A DNA stretch of 64,000 nucleotides from the NCBI RefSeq assembly GCF_014901205.1, contig NZ_JACNMU010000007.1, forward strand, positions 124,001 to 188,000. Reading direction: 5' to 3'. The position numbers were made by a program, and so were the translations under genes. Numbering within the stretch: the stretch's first letter is position 1; the number at the start of each line of letters is the position of its first letter. Below the pieces are notes generated by a model. That model ran no database searches, was not told where the DNA came from, and was given only the letters and a program-made list of their open reading frames with translations. This document shows, one piece after another, positions 54,595-63,266 of the stretch. The DNA comes from Meridianimarinicoccus sp. MJW13. GTDB lineage: Bacteria > Pseudomonadota > Alphaproteobacteria > Rhodobacterales > Rhodobacteraceae.

Positions 54595-55683
54595 ATGCCC
54601 CGGATGCTTGAAGAGCTGCTCAACACCTATGGCGACGCCGAGGTTCTGGCGACGCTCGGCCTGATCGTCGGCCTGCTGTTCGGCGCGTCGGCCCAGCATT
54701 CCCGGTTCTGCCTGCGCGCCGCCACCATCGAGGTCGGCAGCGGTCAGGCCGGGCCGCGTCTGGGGGTCTGGCTGATCGTCTTCGCCGCCGCCCTGCTGCT
54801 GACCCAGGGCGCGGTGCTGCTGGGCTGGCTGGACACCGGGCAGTCCCGGCAGATCGCCGCATTGGGCAGCCTGTCGGGCGCCATCATCGGCGGGCTGATG
54901 TTCGGCGCGGGCATGATCCTGGCGCGCGGTTGCGCCTCGCGTCTGCTGGTGCTCTCGGCCACCGGCAACATGCGGGCGCTGGTCACCGGGCTGGTGCTGA
55001 CCATCGTGGCGCAGGCCGCCTATCGCGGGATCCTGTCGCCAAGCCGCGAAGCGCTGTTCAACATCTGGACCGTGGACGGCGGTCCTGCCCGTGACCTGCT
55101 GGCGGTGCTGGGGCTGGACCGTGGCCTGGGGCTGGCGCTGGGGGCGATGCTGCTGGCGCTGGGGGTCTGGCTGGTGCTGCGCAGCCCCATGGGTGCCTCG
55201 CGCCTCCTTGCGGCCTTCGGCGTGGGGCTTGCGGTGGCTCTGGGCTGGGTCGGCACATACGCGGTGGCACAACTGTCGTTCGAACCCGTCTCGGTCTCAA
55301 GCGTCACCTTCACCGGCCCTTCCACCGACACGCTGATGGCGCTGATCAACGAACGCGGCCTGACCCTGTCGTTCTCGCTGGGGCTGGTGCCGGGGGTGTT
55401 TCTGGGCTCGGCCCTGACCGCCTTGCTGACCGGAGAATTCAAGCTGCAGCGGTTCGACTCCAGCACCCGCATGGAACGCTACCTCGTGGGCGCGGTTTTG
55501 ATGGGCTTCGGCTCGATGCTGGCGGGCGGCTGTGCGGTGGGTGCGGGCGTTTCGGGCGGCGCAATCTTCGCGCTGACCGCCTGGCTGGCGGTGTTCAGCA
55601 TGTGGGTGGGCGCGCTGCTCACCTCGGCGCTGCTGGACCATTTCGACCGCAACAGCACCCGACAGCCGCGCCCGGCCGAATGA
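54595..55683 (+). CDS. YeeE/YedE-family sulfur transport protein
   Basis: A 362-residue inner-membrane protein of the YeeE/YedE (TsuA-like) family with about nine to ten helices. Three conserved cysteines, in HSRFCLRAA, RGCASRLLV and GGCAVGAGVSGG, match those that pass thiosulfate in characterised members. ATG at 54595 or 54604 could be the start; AGGG is better placed for the second. The position after soxF suggests transport of thiosulfate or a sulfur group. Confidence 0.88.
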   Translation: MPRMLEELLNTYGDAEVLATLGLIVGLLFGASAQHSRFCLRAATIEVGSGQAGPRLGVWLIVFAAALLLTQGAVLLGWLDTGQSRQIAALGSLSGAIIGGLMFGAGMILARGCASRLLVLSATGNMRALVTGLVLTIVAQAAYRGILSPSREALFNIWTVDGGPARDLLAVLGLDRGLGLALGAMLLALGVWLVLRSPMGASRLLAAFGVGLAVALGWVGTYAVAQLSFEPVSVSSVTFTGPSTDTLMALINERGLTLSFSLGLVPGVFLGSALTALLTGEFKLQRFDSSTRMERYLVGAVLMGFGSMLAGGCAVGAGVSGGAIFALTAWLAVFSMWVGALLTSALLDHFDRNSTRQPRPAE

Positions 55684-55722
55684 TACCGCGCCGCATTCAG
55701 CCCCCCAAGGTCGGAAACTGGC

Positions 55723-55749
55723 CCGCAAGTCGCCAGACCGGGCTTGCGG
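55723..55749 (+). terminator. Possible weak terminator after the YeeE/YedE gene
   Basis: CCGCAAG and CTTGCGG form a 7-bp stem with a 13-nt loop. There is no T-run, so it is doubtful. Confidence 0.3.
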
Positions 55750-55800
55750 TATTGCGGTACATCCCATAAGTAGCCACCTGATCCAACGAAGGCCCGGTTC

Positions 55801-56190
55801 ATGGAAAACGTCCTGCTCATCGTCCATCTCATTCTGGCACTCAGCCTGATCGGCGTGGTGCTTCTGCAACGCTCCGAAGGGGGCGGTCTGGGCATGGGCA
55901 GCAGCGGCGGCGGCGGCGGCGTGATGTCCAGCCGCGGCGCGGCCACGGCCCTTGGCAAGCTGACATGGGCCTTTGCCATCGCCTTCATCGCGACCTCGAT
56001 CACCCTGACCATCGTCGCGGCCAAGAATTCCGCCGGCAGCTCGGTTCTGGACCGCGTGACCGCCCAGCCCGAGGTGACCGCACCGGCCGTTGACGAGACC
56101 GCGCCGCCGCCGACCCTGCCCGGCGCCGAAGGCGGCCTGCTGCCGCCCAGCACCGGCGATGCCCCGGCCCTGCCGCCGCGCGCCGAGTGA
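55801..56190 (+). CDS. secG: SecG, preprotein translocase subunit
   Basis: SecG assists SecYE. Two membrane helices (VLLIVHLILALSLIGVVLLQ and FAIAFIATSITLTIVAAKN) flank the family loop RSEGGGLGMGSSGGGGGVMSSRG. The C-terminus is a Pro/Ala-rich tail of about 40 residues. pyrG lies 166 bp downstream. Confidence 0.95.
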   Translation: MENVLLIVHLILALSLIGVVLLQRSEGGGLGMGSSGGGGGVMSSRGAATALGKLTWAFAIAFIATSITLTIVAAKNSAGSSVLDRVTAQPEVTAPAVDETAPPPTLPGAEGGLLPPSTGDAPALPPRAE

Positions 56191-56356
56191 TCCGGACGGC
56201 CCTTCCGGCCCCTATCCACTGAAATCGACACCGCAACATTCACAGGATGTTGCGGATCACCCCTAAATCTTGTACTTCTTGAATCCCGTGATGCAGCGTT
56301 TCGCAGCAGCGAAGCGCTTTTGCCGAATCGAGCTCGTCGCGGGGGAGCAGCCAAAC

Positions 56357-58000
56357 ATGACACGTTACATCTTCATCACCGGCGGTGTGGTTTCTTCGCT
56401 TGGCAAGGGACTGGCCTCGGCGGCCCTTGGCGCGCTCCTGCAGGCCCGCGGCTTCACCGTCCGGCTGCGCAAGCTCGATCCCTATCTGAACGTCGATCCC
56501 GGCACCATGTCGCCCTTCGAACACGGCGAGGTCTTCGTCACCGACGACGGCGCCGAAACCGACCTCGACCTTGGCCACTATGAACGCTTCACCGGCGTCG
56601 CCGCCCGCGCCACCGACAGCGTCAGCTCGGGCCGCATCTATTCCAACGTGCTGGAGAAGGAACGCCGCGGCGACTACCTCGGCAAGACCATCCAGGTGAT
56701 CCCGCATGTCACCAACGAGATCAAGGAGTTCATCGACATCGGCGACGGCGAGGTCGATTTCATGCTCTGCGAGATCGGCGGCACCGTCGGCGACATCGAA
56801 GGCCTGCCCTTCTTCGAAGCCATCCGCCAGTTCAGCCAGGACAAGGCGCGTGGCCAATGCCTGTTCATGCACCTCACCCTGCTGCCCTTCATCAAGGCCA
56901 GCGGCGAGCTGAAGACCAAGCCGACCCAGCACAGCGTCAAGGAGTTGCGCTCCATCGGTCTGGCCCCCGACATCCTGGTGTGCCGCTCCGAAGGGCCGAT
57001 CCCGGCGAAAGAACGCGAGAAGCTGGCCCTGTTCTGCAACGTCCGCCCCGAGGCGGTGATCGCCGCACAGGACCTGACCTCGATCTACGACGCGCCGCTG
57101 GCCTATCACGCCGAGGGGCTGGACCAGGCGGTTCTGGACGCCTTCATGATCTCGCCCGCGCCGCGCCCCAACATGGCCCGCTGGGACGACGTGCACGACC
57201 GCATCGTCCATGCCGAAGGCGAGGTCCGCGTCGCCATCGTCGGCAAGTACATCCAGCTGGAAGACGCCTATAAATCCATCGCCGAGGCCCTGACCCATGC
57301 CGGCATGGCCAACCGCGTCAGGGTCCGCGCCGAATGGATCGACGCCGAGATCTTCGAAAAGGAAGACCCGGCCCCGCATCTGGAAGGCTTCCACGCCATC
57401 CTCGTCCCCGGCGGCTTCGGCGAGCGCGGCACCGAGGGCAAGATCAAGGCCGTCGAATTCGCCCGCACCCGCAAGATCCCCTATTTCGGCATCTGCCTGG
57501 GCATGCAGATGGCGGTGATCGAGGCGGCGCGCAACCTGGCCGGCATCCCCGACGCCGGATCGGAAGAATTCGACGACGAGGCCGGCGAGGCCCGCTTCAC
57601 CCCGGTGGTCTATCACCTGAAGGAATGGATCCAGGGCAACCACACGGTCGCGCGCAAGAAGACCGACGCCAAGGGCGGCACCATGCGGCTGGGCGCCTAT
57701 ACCGCGCATCTGAAAGAAGGCTCCACCGTGGCCAAGGCCTATGGCACCACGGTGATCGAGGAACGCCACCGCCACCGTTACGAGGTGGACATGAGCTTCC
57801 GCGCCGCACTGGAAGACCACGGGCTGGTGTTCTCGGGCGTCTCGCCCGACGGCCGCCTGCCCGAGATCGTCGAGGTCAAGGACCACCCCTGGTTCATCGG
57901 CGTCCAGTTCCACCCCGAGCTGAAAAGCAAACCCTTCGCCCCCCATCCGCTGTTTGCGGATTTCGTGCGGGCGGCGAAGGATGTGAGCAGGCTAGTCTAG
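56357..58000 (+). CDS. pyrG: CTP synthase
   Basis: PyrG aminates UTP to CTP using glutamine. The synthase domain has [23 protein letters not shown] and the UTP/ATP segments [27 protein letters not shown] and [10 protein letters not shown]. The glutaminase domain from about residue 290 has the Cys in YFGICLGMQ and the His in FHPELKSKP. Length is 547 residues. The ATG at 56357 is chosen over an open frame that starts 87 bp upstream. The stop codon TAG (57998-58000) lies across the IS junction, its last base being the first base of the IS. Confidence 0.97.
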   Translation: MTRYIFITGGVVSSLGKGLASAALGALLQARGFTVRLRKLDPYLNVDPGTMSPFEHGEVFVTDDGAETDLDLGHYERFTGVAARATDSVSSGRIYSNVLEKERRGDYLGKTIQVIPHVTNEIKEFIDIGDGEVDFMLCEIGGTVGDIEGLPFFEAIRQFSQDKARGQCLFMHLTLLPFIKASGELKTKPTQHSVKELRSIGLAPDILVCRSEGPIPAKEREKLALFCNVRPEAVIAAQDLTSIYDAPLAYHAEGLDQAVLDAFMISPAPRPNMARWDDVHDRIVHAEGEVRVAIVGKYIQLEDAYKSIAEALTHAGMANRVRVRAEWIDAEIFEKEDPAPHLEGFHAILVPGGFGERGTEGKIKAVEFARTRKIPYFGICLGMQMAVIEAARNLAGIPDAGSEEFDDEAGEARFTPVVYHLKEWIQGNHTVARKKTDAKGGTMRLGAYTAHLKEGSTVAKAYGTTVIEERHRHRYEVDMSFRAALEDHGLVFSGVSPDGRLPEIVEVKDHPWFIGVQFHPELKSKPFAPHPLFADFVRAAKDVSRLV

Positions 58001-58020
58001 GGTCAGGACTCGTTCTTGTC

Positions 58021-58410
58021 TCAAAGCCAGAACATGACGGTTGCGGCCAATGCGATGGCTGAGAGGAAGACTTTTGGGCACCGGTCGTAGCGAGTGGCCA
58101 CACGCCGCCAGTCTTTCAGTCTTCCGAACATGATCTCGATGCGGTTGCGGCGCTTGTATCGACGCTTGTCATACTTGATGGCTGTCTTGCGCTGCTTTCG
58201 GCCGGGGATACAGGCTCGTATCCCCTTGTCTTTCAATGCTTCTCTGAACCAGTCTGCGTCATAGCCCCGGTCCCCGAGCAGCCACTCGGCATTCGGCAGG
58301 CTGCTCACCAATGCCCGTGCGCCGATGTAATCGCTCACCTGCCCGGCGGTGACGAAGAGATTGATTGGTCGCCCCAGGCTGTCGCAGACGGCGTGCAGCT
58401 TTGTATTCAT
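58021..58410 (-). CDS. IS5-family transposase, C-terminal part (orfB)
   Basis: A 129-residue frame with the second Asp in LLGDRGYDADW and the Glu in NRIEIMFGRLKDWRRVATRYDR, completing the DDE triad. It is one base out of frame with orfA. The frame continues upstream to the slippery site as GRGRLIGRTKGG, so the working product is a -1 fusion with orfA. Confidence 0.92.
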   Translation of the reverse strand: MNTKLHAVCDSLGRPINLFVTAGQVSDYIGARALVSSLPNAEWLLGDRGYDADWFREALKDKGIRACIPGRKQRKTAIKYDKRRYKRRNRIEIMFGRLKDWRRVATRYDRCPKVFLSAIALAATVMFWL

Positions 58411-58430
58411 ACCGCCCTTGGTTCGGCCGA

Positions 58431-58778
58431 TCAGGCGGCCACGCCCCCCTTTTTAACGCCCAGGCTGGACGCGGTGCGGTGTGCCTTCAGATACGTCGCG
58501 TCGATCATCACGGTCTTTTCTTCACTGTGTTCGGCGGCCAGCCCAGCCATCATCCTCGCGAAAACACCTTTGTCACTCCACCGCTTCCAGCGGTTGTACA
58601 AGGTCTTGTGCGGACCGTATGCGGCAGGCGCATCCCGCCAACGTAAGCCATTGCGGTTGATGAAGATAATTCCGCTCAACACGCGACGATCATCGACGCG
58701 GGGCTTGCCGTGAGACTTGGGAAAGAAAGGCGCAAGCCGCGCCATCTGCGCGTCGCTAAGCCAGAAGAGATCAGACAT
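58431..58778 (-). CDS. IS5-family transposase, N-terminal part (orfA)
   Basis: A 115-residue frame with the DUF4096-like start MSDLFWLSDAQMARLAPFFP and NRWKRWSDKGVFARMM. It contains the first catalytic Asp in VMIDATYLKAHRT. It ends shortly after the slippery site, in another frame from orfB. Confidence 0.92.
   Translation of the reverse strand: MSDLFWLSDAQMARLAPFFPKSHGKPRVDDRRVLSGIIFINRNGLRWRDAPAAYGPHKTLYNRWKRWSDKGVFARMMAGLAAEHSEEKTVMIDATYLKAHRTASSLGVKKGGVAA
58443..58449 (-). other. Predicted -1 ribosomal frameshift site of the IS
   Basis: On the minus strand the heptamer GGGGGGC is placed with orfA codons GGG GGC. A -1 slip leads into orfB as GRGRLIGRTKGG, which matches the continuous sequence of related transposases. 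AAAAA just upstream may assist. Confidence 0.7.
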
Positions 58779-58858
58779 GTCACCGCTCGTTTTTCGAACG
58801 GTGAATCACGCTGATCGCCGGAAATCAATGGGTCCTGAGCCTAGACCAAGGATCACCA

Positions 58859-59503
58859 TTGCGGAACATAGGTGATTTTCTCCAATCAGTTTTCGAACTG
58901 ATCCGCGAAATCATTCGCCGACCATGGCCAGTGAAAGCTGCGGCCCTACTTGTTTCTGCTGGCGTTGCAAAGATGACGGTTGTTTGGTGGATTCCATTCA
59001 TTGAACCCCTTTTTCAAAAGCATTTCGATGTCGAACCCGATAGTGCGTCAAATTTCGAACAAGGCCTTGTCCTGATTGGAATAGGCATATTCGTGTACTT
59101 TCTGCACTATTTCTCTTCAGCGCAGAAACCTCCCGAATCCACGCAGGAAGAACGACCGGAACCTGATCGTCGCATTGCGGCACAGATCCGAAACAAATCC
59201 CCACTATCATTGGCTGACCCTTTGCATCCTTTCGTCCCGGTCCTCTCTACAGATACAGCGCGCCAACGAACGCAACATTTGGTTGAAATCTTGACCCAAG
59301 ATGGGGTAAAATTCAAAGATCGTGAACTGGATGCTCAGCGAAAAAAGATCGTTGGACAAGCCCGCGAGTTTCTTCACCGGTTAAATGGGCCGCTAGCTAT
59401 TTCTGAGGACTTCGCAGCCTCGGCAAGTGGCCTAAGTCAAGCTCGTCTAATTGACCAACAGCTTTCTGAACTGATATCCAAAGCTGCAGGGAACGAACAA
59501 TGA
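58859..59503 (+). CDS. Unknown two-TM protein, first of an AT-richer pair
   Basis: I do not recognise this 214-residue protein. Two hydrophobic segments are visible, near residues 25-48 (VKAAALLVSAGVAKMTVVWWIPFI) and 69-87 (LVLIGIGIFVYFLHYF). A polar, helical C-terminal region of about 125 residues follows, probably cytoplasmic. The start is a TTG, with AAGGA 6 nt upstream. It begins 17 bp after the IS. Base composition is clearly lower in GC than the neighbours. The end overlaps the next gene by 4 bp. Confidence 0.75.
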   Translation: MRNIGDFLQSVFELIREIIRRPWPVKAAALLVSAGVAKMTVVWWIPFIEPLFQKHFDVEPDSASNFEQGLVLIGIGIFVYFLHYFSSAQKPPESTQEERPEPDRRIAAQIRNKSPLSLADPLHPFVPVLSTDTARQRTQHLVEILTQDGVKFKDRELDAQRKKIVGQAREFLHRLNGPLAISEDFAASASGLSQARLIDQQLSELISKAAGNEQ

Positions 59504-60075
59504 CGCAATTTGACCCGCAAGACGGAATCCGCAAGCTCGTCGACGGATTTTTAGAAGACGTGACCAGTTATCACCGGCAAAGGCGCGTCATGTTCCTATG
59601 CGGGGTTATTCTTCTTGTCCTTTTGATCCTCGCACGCGCATTTGGCACAGCTCCGCTATATTCTTCAAAACTTGAGAATGAAGCGGTCTTTTTGCGAACA
59701 GAAGTGGCAGACCTAGACACGCGGCTCGGCAGTCACAGTTCCAGCACCGAAGGCCAGTTTGATTTCAATATATCTAACGAAGATATTGAAAAAATTTTGA
59801 CAAAACAGACCGAGATTCTCGCCCGAACAGAGTTGCTTGTGGCCGAGGCAAAGCGCTTGGCAGACACGGATTTCAAACACGACGACCAGTTGTTCTACTT
59901 TATGGCCGGAATGTCTGCGATCTTGATCTTGGGCGCCGTGGGCCCCGGTATCATTTTCGGCACACGCTACGGTCATAAATTGTTGCAGACTTTGGAATCC
60001 AGCGAAGCGAGACGTATGCAAACGCCGGACATCCAAGGGGACAGTCCCCGGCAGAATTCGCCCGGAAGCGATTGA
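59500..60075 (+). CDS. Unknown two-TM protein, second of an AT-richer pair
   Basis: A 191-residue protein with no family I can name. The N-terminal hydrophobic helix (RVMFLCGVILLVLLILARAFG) and a second near residues 131-153 (LFYFMAGMSAILILGAVGPGIIFG) bracket an 80-residue segment that includes a likely coiled coil (DIEKILTKQTEILARTELLVAEAKRL). The C-terminus is polar. It is translationally coupled to the upstream gene by a 4-bp overlap. Low GC suggests acquisition by transfer. Confidence 0.75.
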   Translation: MTQFDPQDGIRKLVDGFLEDVTSYHRQRRVMFLCGVILLVLLILARAFGTAPLYSSKLENEAVFLRTEVADLDTRLGSHSSSTEGQFDFNISNEDIEKILTKQTEILARTELLVAEAKRLADTDFKHDDQLFYFMAGMSAILILGAVGPGIIFGTRYGHKLLQTLESSEARRMQTPDIQGDSPRQNSPGSD

Positions 60076-60165
60076 ACCTCGGTCAACTCTCCGCGTCCGA
60101 CTGGGTGTCCGACATTTATCAAGAAACATCACCAAAACTGTTTCATACCGTCCCCAAGACCCCCC

Positions 60166-60498
60166 TCAATCCCCCGGCTTGCGATAGCTCGCCGCCGCCG
60201 CTCCGGCGGCCTTCGCGATCTCGGCGAATTCCGCCGGGGTCCAGGCGCGCACGGTCTGCATGCCGGTCCCGGCCCCCGACGCGCCGGCCACCATCGCCGC
60301 GGCCACCGCCGCGTTGGGATCGTCCGACTCGACGATCATCAGGATGTCGCGCTCGCCGGCCGTAAAATACAGATCCTTCAGCGTGGCACCGGTGGCGGTG
60401 AACAGCGCGCCCAGCGCCGCGCGGCGATCCTCGGGCTTGTCGATCATCCCCTGAATGCTCTGCTGCGTCAGATTGGCGGTCATGATGAATGTTGGCAT
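60166..60498 (-). CDS. GYD-domain protein
   Basis: A 110-residue protein of the GYD family, related to the dimeric ferredoxin-like fold (MPTFIMTANLTQQSIQGMIDKPEDRRAAL, DLYFTAGERDILMIVESDD). Function is unknown. It is convergent with the AT-rich pair. Confidence 0.85.
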   Translation of the reverse strand: MPTFIMTANLTQQSIQGMIDKPEDRRAALGALFTATGATLKDLYFTAGERDILMIVESDDPNAAVAAAMVAGASGAGTGMQTVRAWTPAEFAEIAKAAGAAAASYRKPGD

Positions 60499-60637
60499 CG
60501 GTCGTTTCTCCCCTTGATTGACCTTGCGTCATTTTAGCACAGTTTCGCCCCGCAGCAGAGAGCCCACTGGGGTGATTCCCGCATGGACCGGTCCGAATTT
60601 CCCGCTAGGGTAACCAAAACACTCAGGAGACCTTGCC

Positions 60638-60892
60638 ATGACCCCCACCCGTTTCGCCCTGTTTGCCGCCCTGCCGCTGTTGGCCGCCTGTGTCGTGCCG
60701 GCCCCCTTCGTTTCGGCCTATAACGGCGACAGCGTGACCGTGACCCTGCCGGCGGGCGGCGCCGTGGGGTCGGCCTATACGATGGCGACGCAAACCTGTC
60801 AGCGCGGCGGCAAGGGCACCTCGCAACTGGCGTCGTCCAAGGCGCTGCCCGGCTACGGCGGCACCGAATTCCTGTTCCTCTGCCTCGACTGA
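60638..60892 (+). CDS. Small lipoprotein-like hypothetical protein
   Basis: An 84-residue protein with a lipobox LLAAC at residues 14-18 after a hydrophobic leader. The rest is a small domain with two further cysteines (TQTCQRG and FLCLD). CTCAGGAGA lies upstream of the ATG. No function is known to me. Confidence 0.7.
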   Translation: MTPTRFALFAALPLLAACVVPAPFVSAYNGDSVTVTLPAGGAVGSAYTMATQTCQRGGKGTSQLASSKALPGYGGTEFLFLCLD

Positions 60893-61014
60893 GGCCGCCG
60901 CCCGGATCCGGCGGGCAGCCATACGTCCGCCATACCTTTTCCAGACGCTTTCCAGACGCGGGTTTTGCCATTTCAGGGCTTGGCCCGCGCCGCTCACCGG
61001 CCTAGCCTGCGGCC

Positions 61015-61455
61015 ATGTTTGGAACGCTTCTGAAAGGCCTGATGGCCCCCGATCCCAAGCCGCTGCCCGATGCCGACGCAAGGCTGGCGCTGGCGGCGCT
61101 TCTGGTGCGCGTGGCACGCTCGGACGGCGATTATGCCGATGCCGAGATCGACCGCATCGACCGTATCCTTGCCACCCGCTATGGCCTGTCGCCCTTCGAG
61201 GCCACGGATCTGCGCGCAAAGGGCGAGGCGCTGGAGGCCCAGGCCCCCGACACCGTGCGTTTCACCCAGGCGATCAAGGAGGCCGTGCCCTACGAGGACC
61301 GCACCGCAGTGCTGGAAGCCCTCTGGGCCGTGGTGCTGGCCGATGGCGCCCGCGACGGCGAAGAGGACAGCGTGTTGCGCATGGTCGCCAGCTTCCTGGG
61401 CGTCAACGATCGCGACAGCAACCTTGCGCGCCAGCGCGTACAATCGAAGCTCTGA
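61015..61455 (+). CDS. TerB-family (tellurite resistance-like) protein
   Basis: A 146-residue all-helical protein of the TerB/DjlA N-terminal type. Two repeats are visible, ALAALLVRVARSDGDYADAEIDRIDRIL and LEALWAVVLADGARDGEEDSVLRMVASFLG, with acidic residues likely to bind a metal. No other ter genes are nearby, so a tellurite role is not implied. Confidence 0.87.
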   Translation: MFGTLLKGLMAPDPKPLPDADARLALAALLVRVARSDGDYADAEIDRIDRILATRYGLSPFEATDLRAKGEALEAQAPDTVRFTQAIKEAVPYEDRTAVLEALWAVVLADGARDGEEDSVLRMVASFLGVNDRDSNLARQRVQSKL

Positions 61456-61571
61456 CGCGGCGTCATACTGTTCACACGCGGGTTTTTCCGCCGTACCAGC
61501 CCGGCAAGCCTTGTATTCCTGCCCTTTTTACACCGTAATCCCCGGATGAATCGCGCAAGGGGTGGGCAAGC

Positions 61572-62345
61572 GTGGCGACAGAACCGGTCATCGAAATCCG
61601 AGAGCTTCACAAGGCCTATGGTCAGTTGGAGGTTCTCAAGGGCGTGTCGATCAATGCCCACAAGGGCGATGTGGTCTCGCTGATCGGCTCGTCCGGGTCC
61701 GGGAAATCCACCATCCTGCGCTGCCTTAACCTGCTGGAAGACAGCCAGCGCGGCGAGATCCTGTTCGATGGCGAACCCATCACCTGGAAGGGCGAGGGCC
61801 ACAATCGCCGCCCCGCCGATGCCAAGCAGGTGCTGCGGGTGCGCACCAACCTGTCGATGGTGTTTCAGCAATTCAACCTTTGGGCGCATCTGACGGTTCT
61901 AGAAAACGTCATGGAAGCCCCCGTCACGGTGCTGCGCCAGGACAAGGCCGAGGTCGAGGCGCGCGCGCGCGGGTTGCTCGACAAGGTCGGCATCGGCGAC
62001 AAATGCGATGTCTACCCGGCGCAGATGTCCGGCGGCCAGCAACAGCGCGCCGCCATCGCCCGCGCGCTCTGCATGGAGCCGCAGGCGCTTCTGTTCGACG
62101 AGCCGACCTCGGCGCTCGACCCCGAGCTTGAACAGGAAGTCATCAAGGTTATCAAGGATCTGGCCGCTGAAGGCCGCACCATGCTGATCGTGACCCACGA
62201 CATGCGCATGGCCCGCGACATCTCCAGCCACGTGGTGTTCCTGCACCATGGGCTGATCGAGGAACAGGGGCCGCCCGAGACGTTGTTCGATGCACCGGGC
62301 TCGGACCGGCTGCGCCAGTTCCTGTCCCATTCTCAACCGGCGTAG
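61572..62345 (+). CDS. Polar amino-acid ABC transporter ATPase
   Basis: A 257-residue ATPase of the HisP/GlnQ type. Walker A is GSSGSGKST, followed by VFQQFNLWAHLTVLENV, the signature MSGGQQQRAAIARAL, Walker B LLFDEPTSALDPE and the switch His in THDM. The start is a GTG. The binding protein and permease follow, so the three form an importer for a polar amino acid. Confidence 0.93.
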   Translation: MATEPVIEIRELHKAYGQLEVLKGVSINAHKGDVVSLIGSSGSGKSTILRCLNLLEDSQRGEILFDGEPITWKGEGHNRRPADAKQVLRVRTNLSMVFQQFNLWAHLTVLENVMEAPVTVLRQDKAEVEARARGLLDKVGIGDKCDVYPAQMSGGQQQRAAIARALCMEPQALLFDEPTSALDPELEQEVIKVIKDLAAEGRTMLIVTHDMRMARDISSHVVFLHHGLIEEQGPPETLFDAPGSDRLRQFLSHSQPA

Positions 62346-62379
62346 ACCGGGTCCAACCAAACCAACACGGGAGTTTTCT

Positions 62380-63096
62380 ATGAAAAAACTGCTACTTGGC
62401 ACCGCCGCCCTGGCGCTGACCGCAACTGTTGCCACAGCGGATGTGGTGCGCATGGGCACCGAAGGCGCCTACCCTCCGTACAACTTCATCAATGATGCGG
62501 GCAACGTCGACGGCTTCGACGTTGACGTCGGCAACGAAGCCTGCGCCCGCGCCAACCTGACCTGTGAATGGGTCACCAACGAATGGGACAGCATCATCCC
62601 CAACCTCGTGTCGGGCAACTACGACACCATCGTCGCGGGCATGTCGATCACCGCCGAACGCGACGAGGTCATCGATTTCACCCAGAACTATGCGCCGCCG
62701 GATCCCTCGGCCTATGTTGCCATGTCCGAGGACGTGGACCTGAACGCTGGCGTGATCGCGGCCCAGACCGGCACGATCCAGGCCAGCCATGTGGCCGAAA
62801 GCGGGGCGACGCTGGTGGAATTTTCCACGCCAGACGAAACCATCGCCGCGGTGAAGAACGGCGAAGTGGACGCGGTGATTGCCGACAAGGGGTTTCTTGA
62901 GCCCTTCGTGGCCGAAGATGCCGACCTGATGTTCGTCAGCGAAGACGTGATCCTGGGCGGCGGCCTGGGCATCGGCCTGCGTGAAAGCGACGGCGATTTG
63001 AAAGCCACGCTGGACGCCGCGATCCAGTCCATGAAGGACGACGGCACGCTGAACGAGCTGATCCAGAAATGGCTGCCCGCCAGCGCCTTGTTCTGA
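62380..63096 (+). CDS. Amino-acid ABC transporter substrate-binding protein
   Basis: A 238-residue periplasmic protein with a signal peptide (LLLGTAALALTATVATA). The family-3 solute-binding motifs are MGTEGAYPPYNFINDAGNVDGFDVDV, GMSITAERDEVIDFTQNY and the C-terminal LNELIQKWLP. It starts 34 bp after the ATPase gene. The ATG at 62380 is chosen over a longer frame. Confidence 0.93.
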   Translation: MKKLLLGTAALALTATVATADVVRMGTEGAYPPYNFINDAGNVDGFDVDVGNEACARANLTCEWVTNEWDSIIPNLVSGNYDTIVAGMSITAERDEVIDFTQNYAPPDPSAYVAMSEDVDLNAGVIAAQTGTIQASHVAESGATLVEFSTPDETIAAVKNGEVDAVIADKGFLEPFVAEDADLMFVSEDVILGGGLGIGLRESDGDLKATLDAAIQSMKDDGTLNELIQKWLPASALF

Positions 63097-63128
63097 TCCG
63101 GTCACGCGACCAGACGTGAGATTGCCAG

Positions 63129-63158
63129 GCGGCCCGGTTGATCCCTCGACCGGGCCGC
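63129..63158 (+). other. Hairpin between binding-protein and permease genes
   Basis: GCGGCCCGGT and ACCGGGCCGC form a 10-bp perfect stem 32 bp after the binding-protein stop. No T-run follows. Such hairpins often protect an abundant binding-protein mRNA and limit downstream expression. Confidence 0.7.
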
Positions 63159-63266
63159 TCCATGACAGGGCACGGCTGCAAATGGCGTTGGTTGCCGGGT
63201 GACAAGCCCCAAGACCGCCGCCATACTGCACCGACTGTCCCACGACGATGATCGGTTCCGCTCTCA

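Larger units (their letters stand above)
58000..58841 (-). mobile_element. IS5-family (IS427-like) insertion sequence
   Basis: An 842-bp element with terminal inverted repeats (GGGTCAGGACTC at 58000-58011 and the inverted GGCTCAGGACCC at 58841-58830, 10 of 12 matching). A TA flanks each end (57998-57999 and 58842-58843) within a CTAG target, as expected for the IS427 group. It carries orfA and orfB on the minus strand, read by -1 frameshifting. Both ends and the transposase appear intact. Confidence 0.92.

Noticed and set aside
55684-55800. tRNA gene before secG
   Set aside because: No cloverleaf, T-loop GTTCGA motif or acceptor pairing is present.
56240-57946. Long minus-strand open frame opposite pyrG
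   Set aside because: Antisense to a fully conserved CTP synthase. Composition is typical of a shadow frame.
61015-61455. Tellurite-resistance locus
   Set aside because: A lone TerB-like gene without terA, terC, terD or terZ is not evidence for such a locus.
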